Below are positions 51,127 through 57,642 of a DNA stretch of 57,642 bases, piece after piece. How positions within the stretch are numbered: position 1 is the first letter of the stretch; each line of letters begins with the position of its first letter. A model generated the notes under the pieces. It saw only the letters and a list, made by a program, of their open reading frames with translations, searched no databases and was not told the DNA's origin. This stretch comes from CAYJAZ01 sp964371865 (lineage in GTDB: Bacteria; Desulfobacterota; Desulfovibrionia; Desulfovibrionales; Desulfovibrionaceae), in contig CAYJOR010000012.1 of NCBI GenBank assembly GCA_964371865.1, positions 1 to 57,642 on the forward strand. Direction: 5' to 3'. The translations under genes and the position numbers were made by a program.

Positions 51127-53028
51127 ATGTATACAATAGCACATGGGCTTGAGCTCATAACCCTTTTATGCGCTCTTTTTGGCGCTGGTATGGCGTGTGT
51201 TTCATTATGGAGTAGTAAATCCGACAACAGCTTAGCACTTATCGAAAAAGCAAGCTTAGGTATTACTTTAGGTCATATTTTTGCCTCATTAATACTCTTA
51301 CATGCTCTTTTTCACTTTGATTTCTCTGTAAATTATGTTGCTAGCTACACCGATTTAACTCTTCCAGTTTTTTACAGAATGACAGCATTTTGGGCTGGTC
51401 AAGCCGGTTCATTACTATTTTGGGCTTTAATGATTGCTCTTTGTGGCGCTGCATTCCAATTTACTGACTCTTATAAAAATTTCACAGCAGAAACTAAAAA
51501 GTGGTATTGGGTATTTTACTGCGCTATCATGGCATTTTTCAGCTTACTTCTTACAACTTGGTCCGACCCTTTTGTAACAAGTTTTCCTGCTCCTTCTGAT
51601 GGTAGAGGTATGAATCCACTTCTACAACACCCCGGAATGATTATCCACCCACCTCTTCTATTTTTAGGATATGGCGGCTTCACAATTCCATCGTGTTTAG
51701 CTCTTGCACAAGCTATGAGCAAAACTGTGAATGATGAAGATAGATGGCTTGAAGTTTCACGTCCGTTCATAATGACAGCATGGCTTTTCTTATCTGCCGG
51801 TATCTTAATTGGTGCATGGTGGGCTTATATGGAACTTGGCTGGGGCGGTTACTGGGCTTGGGATCCGGTAGAAAATGCAAGTCTTCTTCCTTGGCTTGTA
51901 GGAACTGCGGCTCTTCACACTATGATTATCGAACAAAGACGTAACAAACTTCATCGTGTAAATATCTTCCTTATTGCGCTAACAACTGTTACTGCTTTCT
52001 TTGCTACCTATTTAGTACGTGGTAATGTTGTTGATTCAGTGCATGGTTTTGGTGACGGTGGTGTTGCCGATGCTTTACTTATCTTCGTAGTAGCATCTAC
52101 TTTAATTTCTTTCTTTGTATCTTTTTCATCTAAAAGAGTTGCAGGGGACGAAGGTCTTTCAGGTATTGAAACTCGTGAAGGTTTCTTAGTTTTCACTGCA
52201 TGGTTCTTAATTGCAATATCAATCATTGTTTTAATAGCAACTTTATGGCCTATCATTTCTAAATTATGGTCAGATCAACCTATTGGTCTTGATGCAAACT
52301 TCTATAATACTGTTTGTTTACCATTATTTACATTCATTTTAGGACTTCTTGCATTCTGCCCTTATCTTGGTTGGAATGGCGGAGTTGTTGATAAAAAGAA
52401 CTTCATTGCTGTTCTTGCAACTATTATTCTTTCTGCCGGTATTTTCTATGCTTTTGGCTTTACAAAAACAGTTCCATTAATCACATCTGCATTATCTATT
52501 GGTGTGGTTGTATCTTCAATATTACAGCTTGCAAAACCAAGCACAAGAAACTTTGCTCCTCGTTTTGCGGCACACGGTGTACACTTAGGTTTAGCTCTTA
52601 TTTATCTTGGTGTTGCTTTTTCAGGACCTTATAAGATTGAAAGAGATCTTACCCTTGGTCGTGGTGAATCTGCACAGTTAGGCGCGTATGTTGTAACAGT
52701 GAATGAACTTTACGAAGGTTCAGCTCCTACTTATGACTTCCTCGAAGCTGAACTTGTAATTTCTCAAAACGGAAAACCTGTTGGTATGCTTTCACCGGAA
52801 AAGAGAATTTACCATAAATTTAGTCAAATGTCTTTCTCAGAAGTTGGAACTATGCCTAGCCTTGGTAACGAAGTTTATGCAAGTCTTAGTGGTTTAAACA
52901 ATCAGTCAAAAGCTGTAATCCGTATCAGTGTAAATCCACTTGTTAACTGGATTTGGATTGGTAGTACCTTACTCTGCGTGTTCCCATTCTTTGCTCTTAA
53001 AGCAATAAAAAGAAGAGAAGACGACTAG
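51127..53028 (+). CDS. ccmF: Heme lyase CcmF
   Basis: Polytopic membrane protein that attaches heme from holo-CcmE to apocytochromes c. The 633-residue protein has about 15 helices and the tryptophan-rich WWD signature (GWGGYWAWDPVENASLLPWL, about residues 235-255), an N-terminal MTAFWAGQAGSLLFWAL block with a further conserved Trp/His set, and HPGMIIHPPLLFLGYGG. A C-terminal periplasmic domain (about 500-600) precedes a final helix. The operon ends here with a perfect terminator. Confidence 0.97.
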   Translation: MYTIAHGLELITLLCALFGAGMACVSLWSSKSDNSLALIEKASLGITLGHIFASLILLHALFHFDFSVNYVASYTDLTLPVFYRMTAFWAGQAGSLLFWALMIALCGAAFQFTDSYKNFTAETKKWYWVFYCAIMAFFSLLLTTWSDPFVTSFPAPSDGRGMNPLLQHPGMIIHPPLLFLGYGGFTIPSCLALAQAMSKTVNDEDRWLEVSRPFIMTAWLFLSAGILIGAWWAYMELGWGGYWAWDPVENASLLPWLVGTAALHTMIIEQRRNKLHRVNIFLIALTTVTAFFATYLVRGNVVDSVHGFGDGGVADALLIFVVASTLISFFVSFSSKRVAGDEGLSGIETREGFLVFTAWFLIAISIIVLIATLWPIISKLWSDQPIGLDANFYNTVCLPLFTFILGLLAFCPYLGWNGGVVDKKNFIAVLATIILSAGIFYAFGFTKTVPLITSALSIGVVVSSILQLAKPSTRNFAPRFAAHGVHLGLALIYLGVAFSGPYKIERDLTLGRGESAQLGAYVVTVNELYEGSAPTYDFLEAELVISQNGKPVGMLSPEKRIYHKFSQMSFSEVGTMPSLGNEVYASLSGLNNQSKAVIRISVNPLVNWIWIGSTLLCVFPFFALKAIKRREDD

Positions 53029-53056
53029 AGTTTTAGACTTTCTCAAAGAATATAAA

Positions 53057-53091
53057 AAATGCCTTCCTTTAGTTCAAAGGAAGGCATTTTA
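53057..53091. terminator. Intrinsic terminator after ccmF
   Basis: AAAATGCCTTCCTTT and AAAGGAAGGCATTTT form a perfect 15-bp stem around AGTTC. Bidirectional between convergent ccmF and ade. Confidence 0.93.
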
Positions 53092-53100
53092 CTTTAGAGT

Positions 53101-53175
53101 CTGTAAGGAGATGGAGAGTTTGAGGGGAGAAAACTAGTTTTATCAAAAATAACGTGCTTTTCCCCCTCAAAATAA
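53101..53175 (+). repeat. Dispersed intergenic palindrome, copy 8
   Basis: Leader CTGTAAGGAGATGGAGAG, left arm TTTGAGGGGAGAAAAC, right arm GCTTTTCCCCCTCAAAAT. It sits between convergent ccmF and ade, directly behind the terminator, just as copy 3 follows the ilvN terminator. Confidence 0.8.
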
Positions 53176-53196
53176 TTTTACATATTCTTATATAAT

Positions 53197-54999
53197 CTAT
53201 ACAAAAAGCTCTACTTGTTGATAACTAATAGTATCAACAAGTCCTTTATTTGTAAGTCTTAGTTCAGGAAGACATGCAAGTGGAAGAAGAGCCATTGTCA
53301 TAAACGGAGATGCAAGTTCACAGCCAAGTTCTTTCCAAGCATTGTCAAGAGCTTCGACTCTTTCTGCTACCACTTCAGCTTTATCTGTACTCATAAGGCC
53401 TGCAACTTCAAGTGCATTCAAAGCAAGAACTTTACCATCTAAAACTGCAACCATACCACCACCGCAAGAAATAAGAGTTTCAAGCGCAAGTAACATGTCT
53501 TCATCGTTTGTACCGAGTACCATAAGGTTATGTGCATCGTGAGCAACTGTAGAAGCTACCGCACCTCTCTTAAGGTGGAAACCTTTTACAAAGCCAGCAC
53601 CACGTGTACCGCTCTTCGTATGTCTATCAAATACAAGTAGTTTTACAACATCTTGCTCGATATCAGCCACAGCTTCACCATTTTTTACAGGCACAGAGCA
53701 TTGAAGATGTTTTGTTATTACATTTGCTTCTGCAATTTCCATAACTCTTACTTTGATAGTGTCTTCAGAGTAGCCTTGAGGGGCTTTGATTTTCACGTCT
53801 TCAAGAGTAAGAGGTCTAGCCATACGCATGGTTTGCTTTGCCCAGTCAGGGTATTCTCTATCTTGGATATTTATAAGAAGTTCACCCTTACTTGCAACGT
53901 GTACACCATTGAAAATTACTTCTTCAACTTTCACTTTTTCTAAATCAGAAATAACAACCATATCAGCGTATTTTGATGGAGAAATCGAACCTAAGTCTGC
54001 ATCTTTCTTAAAGCAAGTTGCACAGTTGATTGTAGCCATTTGTATTGCTTTTATCGGTTCTACACCTTCACTGATAGCACGAGATACAATATAATCCATG
54101 TGCCCTTGTTCTATAAGAGTATGTGGATGACAATCGTCACTCACAAGCACAAAGAACCTTGTATCTACTTTATTTTCAGTAACAGCACGTATTGTTTCTT
54201 TTACGTCTTGCCAAGCTGAACCTTCACGGATTTTTGTAAATACACCAAGTCTAGCACGAGTAATTGCATCTTCTTTAGTTGTAGATTCGTGACATGAACA
54301 AATTCCTGAAGAGAAATAAGCATTTACGCCTTTATCTAAATCAGGGTGAGAATAGTGCCCTGTAACTACTTGATTATAATTATAGCTAACTTCTAGTTTT
54401 GAGTGAGTAGTACCTGTTCCGTTAATAATTCCCGGAAAGTCCATCATCTCGCCTAACCCGGCTATTTTATCGAGTTTAGTTATTTCTTCTACTTCTTTAG
54501 CGGAAAACACTGCTCCGGTGTCTTCAAAGCCCGGCATAGCAGGTACACATGATGGAACAGTGCTCCATACATCTAAAGGTAAGCCTTTTTCTTCGTCTAT
54601 CATAAGACGAACGCCATCTATTCCAAGAACGTTTGCGATTTCGTGAGGGTCCATAAAGATAGCTGTAGTACCATGAGGAACAACTGCTTTTGCATATTCG
54701 CTAACAGTAATCATACTGCTTTCTACGTGAATATGACCATCTAAAAATCCTGGAGCTAGGTACTTACCTTGTATATCAATAACTTTAGTATTCTCATCAA
54801 TGCAATGTTCAGCATTAGCACCAACATAGGCAATGCGCCCTTGATAGCATGCTACTGAAGTATTTGGAAGAATTTCTGCTGTATTTACATTGATTAATTG
54901 TGCATTTATAATTACTAAGTCAGCTTTAATTTTTCCTGTTGCAACTTGAGGAAGGATTCTGCTTAATGTTGTAAGACTATTACGTTGAAGTTCTTTCAT
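53197..54999 (-). CDS. ade: Adenine deaminase
   Basis: Converts adenine to hypoxanthine and ammonia. The 600-residue amidohydrolase has the metal motif GFLDGHIHVESSM and PHGTTAIFMDPHEIANVLG, LVSDDCHPHTLIEQGHMDYI, and the C-terminal TVAHDAHNLMVLGTNDEDM with SCGGGMVAVLDG, all characteristic of bacterial Ade. Its length fits the family. AAGGAAAA lies before the ATG. The HesB-like selenoprotein gene upstream is separated by a terminator, so ade probably has its own promoter in the short gap or depends on read-through. Confidence 0.96.
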   Translation of the reverse strand: MKELQRNSLTTLSRILPQVATGKIKADLVIINAQLINVNTAEILPNTSVACYQGRIAYVGANAEHCIDENTKVIDIQGKYLAPGFLDGHIHVESSMITVSEYAKAVVPHGTTAIFMDPHEIANVLGIDGVRLMIDEEKGLPLDVWSTVPSCVPAMPGFEDTGAVFSAKEVEEITKLDKIAGLGEMMDFPGIINGTGTTHSKLEVSYNYNQVVTGHYSHPDLDKGVNAYFSSGICSCHESTTKEDAITRARLGVFTKIREGSAWQDVKETIRAVTENKVDTRFFVLVSDDCHPHTLIEQGHMDYIVSRAISEGVEPIKAIQMATINCATCFKKDADLGSISPSKYADMVVISDLEKVKVEEVIFNGVHVASKGELLINIQDREYPDWAKQTMRMARPLTLEDVKIKAPQGYSEDTIKVRVMEIAEANVITKHLQCSVPVKNGEAVADIEQDVVKLLVFDRHTKSGTRGAGFVKGFHLKRGAVASTVAHDAHNLMVLGTNDEDMLLALETLISCGGGMVAVLDGKVLALNALEVAGLMSTDKAEVVAERVEALDNAWKELGCELASPFMTMALLPLACLPELRLTNKGLVDTISYQQVELFV

Positions 55000-55016
55000 A
55001 AATTTTCCTTTATATT

Positions 55017-55046
55017 AAAAAAAAGGGCTACAGAATAGCCCTTTTT
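55017..55046 (-). terminator. Intrinsic terminator of the HesB-like selenoprotein gene
   Basis: AAAAAGGGCTA and TAGCCCTTTTT arms with a four-to-five-base loop, about 20 bases past the stop codon; T-runs on both strands. Confidence 0.88.
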
Positions 55047-55066
55047 ATAGTATCTTTTATGTCAAA

Positions 55067-55384
55067 CTATTGTCCGCAATTGCTGCCACAGCTTGATCCA
55101 CATGAACCTGCGTTTGCAAAAGGCTTAGTAGGTTCGATTACAAATCCCATGTAAGAAACATCAACATTGATGCCTTCAATTTCTTGCATAAGGTCTTTAT
55201 TCACACAGAATTTGAATCCTTCGTGATCGATAACTGTATCATCTTCTAATGGCTCATCCAGAGCCAATGCTAAACGCGGACCGCGTCAGCCGCCCGGTGC
55301 TAAGTAGATACGGATTGGTTGTTTGTCTTTGCCTTCAAAGAAAGCGTTGAGCTCTTTAAGAGCTCCTTCTGATACTTGCAACAT
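55067..55384 (-). CDS. HesB/IscA-like selenoprotein (UGA decoded as selenocysteine)
   Basis: A 105-residue protein interrupted by one in-frame TGA at 55288-55286 (residue 33). Upstream, ATG 55384 has GGAGG five bases before it and encodes MLQVSEGALKELNAFFEGKD and IRIYLAPGG. After the TGA, RGPRLALALDEP continues the same frame to GSCGSSCGSNCGQ. The Sec replaces the first conserved Cys of the HesB/IscA fold, as in the known family of HesB-like selenoproteins, and the C-terminal cysteines are kept. A stem-loop suited to a bacterial SECIS follows the TGA. Likely function is iron-sulfur cluster assembly or carriage (family inference). Conventional gene calling would truncate it to 55067-55267. Confidence 0.9.
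55250..55266 (-). promoter_or_regulatory. Candidate bacterial SECIS hairpin
   Basis: On the coding strand TGGCTC-TGGAT-GAGCCA, a perfect 6-bp stem with a five-base GG-containing loop. The loop begins about 25 bases after the TGA, within the range usual for bacterial SECIS elements, where a loop G contacts SelB. A second small stem, CGCG-GTC-CGCG, directly follows the TGA. Confidence 0.75.
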
Positions 55385-55441
55385 ATTGCCTCCAAAGTTT
55401 ATGACAACTTAAATTTTATTTTATTAAGTTTATGTAAGAGA

Positions 55442-55470
55442 AAAATAGTATCAAAACTTGTTTTCGTCAA
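55442..55470 (-). promoter_or_regulatory. Promoter of the HesB-like selenoprotein gene
   Basis: Minus strand TTGACG (55470-55465), 17-base spacer, TATTTT (55447-55442), 57 bases before the ATG. Confidence 0.6.
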
Positions 55471-55535
55471 GTGTTGTTGGTTGATAATTTATTTTTTTCT
55501 TATAAATGCTTTTTTTTATATATTAAATATTTTGA

Positions 55536-56618
55536 TTAACCGGAATATTTTTCTGTAACAACTATGCCAAGTGCACCTGGAGTGCCTTTTTCTTCACCAT
55601 TTAGTGTTACTTCAATCCCGCCGGCATTACCATAACGGATAGTTGCATTATTACTATATTTTAGTTCAATGCCCTCACCCTTCTTTACAATGAAATTTCT
55701 TTTTACATCGGAGTTATCTAGATTAATGCTTATCCAGCAGTCATCTACACCTTTCAAAAGAAGAACATTACTACCTTTTCCTAATGGATTAAGCATAGAA
55801 AGTTTTTCTTTAATTTTTTCTTCAACTTCTTCTAAAGCTTCTTCTTTATTTTCTTGAATTTTTTTTTCTGCACTTTCTAGAACAGTGTCACTAAGTTCAA
55901 GCTGAGCGATAAGAATTTCTTCATTTGCTACTGCTTCAACTATTTGATCTGTAGCTTCGCTTTCAGTTATAACTATTTCGTCCGCACTGCTCTCTAGTTG
56001 ACTCACTTGGCTATCTTCTATCCAAAGATTTTCAGATAATTCAGTTGGTGTGCTTTCTGGTGTTTGTACTTCACTTGTTGGAACTTCAGCAGCTTTTTCT
56101 TTTTCAAGCGGATCAACTACAGGAGGTTGAACTTGTACATCCTCGGTTGAATTATCATTTTCATCATCTTTTTCGTCAAAAAGAGATGTTGTAATTTCGT
56201 CAATACCAGAACTATTCGGATTTACAAAATAAGTGAAAGCACCATAACCAAGCCCCAACAAAAGTGCTACAACTACGATTGTAGTTACAAAGGTAGTGAA
56301 AAAGCTTTTATTTGATCTTTGCTCATGAAGTGGATATCGTTCATCTTTATGAAATCTATCGTTTGGTGCAGGTGTTTCTGTAGCTTCTAAAAGTTCTATA
56401 GTAGCTTGCAAGTCTGTTTGTGGAAAACCTAAAAAAACACCGTATGAGCGGATAAATCCGCGAAGAAAAACAAGTTCAGGCAAATCTTGCCTACTCCCAT
56501 CTTCAAGTGCACGCAAGACTTTAGAAGAAATTTTTAAAGACTTTGCAACGTCATCTACTAATAATCCACGGTGAACGCGAGCTTCTCTGAACTGTGCTCC
56601 TAATTCTGCTAATGTCAT
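55536..56618 (-). CDS. RodZ-like helix-turn-helix membrane protein
   Basis: The 360-residue protein has an N-terminal Cro/CI-type helix-turn-helix (about residues 5-70: LGAQFREARVHRGLLVDDVAK, KVLRALEDG, FLRGFIRSYGVFLG), as in RodZ. One transmembrane helix (about 109-131) is followed by a long acidic Glu/Thr/Ser-rich stretch (135-280) and a C-terminal beta-rich DUF4115 domain (285-360, CWISINLDNSD, IELKYSNNATIRYGNAGG). In rod-shaped bacteria RodZ links MreB to the wall-synthesis machinery; a regulator role is also known for relatives. It follows the SurA-like gene by nine bases. Confidence 0.87.
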   Translation of the reverse strand: MTLAELGAQFREARVHRGLLVDDVAKSLKISSKVLRALEDGSRQDLPELVFLRGFIRSYGVFLGFPQTDLQATIELLEATETPAPNDRFHKDERYPLHEQRSNKSFFTTFVTTIVVVALLLGLGYGAFTYFVNPNSSGIDEITTSLFDEKDDENDNSTEDVQVQPPVVDPLEKEKAAEVPTSEVQTPESTPTELSENLWIEDSQVSQLESSADEIVITESEATDQIVEAVANEEILIAQLELSDTVLESAEKKIQENKEEALEEVEEKIKEKLSMLNPLGKGSNVLLLKGVDDCWISINLDNSDVKRNFIVKKGEGIELKYSNNATIRYGNAGGIEVTLNGEEKGTPGALGIVVTEKYSG

Positions 56619-56627
56619 AATTTCCTC

Positions 56628-57560
56628 TTAGTATCTATTGTCTACAATTGCTTTTTCTTTTAGTTTTTCAAGATATTCAATATATGCTGATTGTGTTTGA
56701 GAAGCTTTTAGTGTCTCTATGATTTTATTTTTAGTAAAAGCATCAAGCTCTGCTTCGCCTTCTTCAATAACTTTATCAATAAGTTTTATTTGAGCTGGCT
56801 GAGTACCTAGCGCAATAACAGGTGAAACATCACCAATTTTTAATACTTGTACTAATTGCAATAATTCCGGTGCCATATCTGATGCAGGAACAAGCCCTAA
56901 GCTTCCGCCATTTTCTGGATTTGGTCCAATTGAAACGCTTTTTGCAATATTTTCAAATGATTTCTTACCTTTTTGAAGATCACTATAATATTTTTTTGCT
57001 GTATTTTCATCAGGATATACAAGAAGAGCTACTTCATAAGAAGCATTTCCGCCACTAATATTTGGATTAGAATTAAAGTATTCTTCAACATCTTCATCGC
57101 TTATAACAATTTTATTTGTTACATTTTTTGATATAAGTTGCTGAATCATTATTTCACGTTTAATTTCATCTAATAATAATTCTTTTGTATAGCCTTGTTT
57201 TTTCATTTCTTTTAAGAAAGTATCTTCTTTTTTTCCTGTTGAAGCAACTCTTGCTTGAAATTGCTGCTCAAGTGCTTCTTGAGGAATTGAAATTCCATTT
57301 TTTTCAGCTTCTTGCAAAAGAATTTTTTCTTGAATCATTAAATCAAGAATTTGTCTTGCCATTTTCTCGCGAGTTTCTTTTTGACTTTCTTTTTTTGAGT
57401 CAACTTTATTGAGGATATACACAGGTACAAGACGTTTTTCTAAATCAAATGAAGATATCATATCCCCATTAACTACCGCTACAACTCTTGATTGTGCTGC
57501 ATAAGCAACAGATGATAACAGTAAAAAACAAAGCATTGTTAATTTTAATGTGAAACGCAT
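56628..57560 (-). CDS. SurA-like periplasmic chaperone / peptidylprolyl isomerase
   Basis: Exported 310-residue protein with signal peptide (MRFTLKLTMLCFLLLSSVAYA), then the SurA N-terminal block RVVAVVNGDMISSFDLEKRL and LDLMIQEKILLQEAEKNGI, and a parvulin-type PPIase domain around residues 170-270 (YEVALLVYPDEN, SIGPNPENGGSLGLVPASDM, GDVSPVIALGTQPAQIKLID). Such proteins help outer-membrane proteins fold in the periplasm. Only one parvulin domain is visible (E. coli SurA has two). GGAG lies before the ATG. It leads the surA-rodZ unit; an upstream TTGCAA-17-TATTAA near 57600 is a weak promoter candidate. Confidence 0.9.
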   Translation of the reverse strand: MRFTLKLTMLCFLLLSSVAYAAQSRVVAVVNGDMISSFDLEKRLVPVYILNKVDSKKESQKETREKMARQILDLMIQEKILLQEAEKNGISIPQEALEQQFQARVASTGKKEDTFLKEMKKQGYTKELLLDEIKREIMIQQLISKNVTNKIVISDEDVEEYFNSNPNISGGNASYEVALLVYPDENTAKKYYSDLQKGKKSFENIAKSVSIGPNPENGGSLGLVPASDMAPELLQLVQVLKIGDVSPVIALGTQPAQIKLIDKVIEEGEAELDAFTKNKIIETLKASQTQSAYIEYLEKLKEKAIVDNRY

Positions 57561-57642
57561 AATAACTCCAATTTATTAATTGACCTATTAATAACTTTTA
57601 AATTCTCTTTTTGCAAGCATTTACCTGTCAAAAAAATTGTAT

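Noticed and set aside
4912..53175. Dispersed palindromes read simply as intrinsic terminators
   Set aside because: Several copies follow an independent perfect terminator, lie inside an operon, or lack a T-run. Only copy 6 and the palindrome at 48391 look able to terminate.
55067..55267. Short stand-alone ORF starting at TTG, or a pseudogene broken by a stop
   Set aside because: The region upstream of the TGA continues the same family in frame with a strong Shine-Dalgarno sequence, and a SECIS-like hairpin follows; selenocysteine explains it better than a nonsense mutation.
1..57642. CRISPR array, prophage, insertion sequence, tRNA or rRNA
   Set aside because: No regularly spaced short repeats, no transposase or integrase frames, and no cloverleaf or rRNA signatures were found by reading the intergenic regions.

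Overview
The window is a low-GC, gene-dense bacterial chromosome segment with no prophage, insertion sequence, CRISPR array, rRNA or tRNA that I can see. It most resembles a low-GC member of the Desulfovibrionaceae / Desulfobacterota. The clues are an ftsH-folP-cdaA-ybbR operon, a CcmE with the CxxxY heme-binding motif (Cys instead of His) known from Desulfovibrio and archaea, a HesB/IscA-like selenoprotein, TRAP transport, an FmdE protein beside tungstate-type ABC genes, and Gram-negative envelope genes (Lgt, FadL, SurA, a PqiC-like lipoprotein). The species call is inference; no rRNA is present to test it.

Layout. 1-8.4 kb: lgt (-), a PqiC-like lipoprotein gene, then ftsH-folP-cdaA-ybbR plus an unknown exported protein, then aat (all +). 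8.8-14.4 kb: gyrB-gyrA-ilvN (+). 14.6-22 kb (-): an RNB-family exoribonuclease with an unknown Cys-containing partner, a FadL porin, fructose-bisphosphatase, a YgjP-type peptidase and a YIP1 protein. 22.1-28.4 kb: a methyltransferase (+), then a minus-strand run of tupB-tupC-queH-fmdE-small membrane protein-thiL-histidine kinase, with rpmB upstream. 28.8-36.9 kb (-): a catabolic locus transcribed as fucose-isomerase-like, PFK-like, GH31 glycosidase, then a TRAP transporter (dctQ-dctM-dctP). 37.3-44.4 kb (+): a degenerate GGDEF/TPR protein, bioY, an OmpR-type regulator, single-chain L-serine dehydratase, a lytic transglycosylase and a DUF1796 protein. 44.5-50.5 kb (-): a small unknown gene, asd, a sodium:neurotransmitter-type symporter, mntP, gap and fba. 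50.7-53.0 kb (+): ccmE-ccmF. 53.2-57.6 kb (-): surA-like, rodZ-like, the HesB selenoprotein and adenine deaminase.

How the parts fit. Fructose-bisphosphatase, GAPDH, class II aldolase and the PFK-like enzyme cover much of the upper Embden-Meyerhof route. The 28.8-36.9 kb locus looks like a dedicated route that imports a solute by TRAP, hydrolyses a glycoside with GH31, isomerises the sugar and phosphorylates the ketose. Its gene content is compatible with sulfoquinovose breakdown in a sulfonate-respiring bacterium, but the substrate is not proven by sequence.

The most notable non-coding feature is a family of roughly 80-nt intergenic palindromes (at least eight copies, at 4.9, 8.6, 14.5, 17.3, 22.8, 44.8, 47.7 and 53.1 kb). 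They share a purine-rich leader and long arms of the type TTTGAGGGGGAAAAC / GTTTTCCCCCTCAAA. A second, unrelated 130-bp unit is tandemly duplicated between the GH31 gene and dctQ and can fold into long hairpins. Several genes (ftsH, cdaA, mntP, tupC) appear to start at TTG behind a Shine-Dalgarno sequence, so their longest ORFs are slightly too long.
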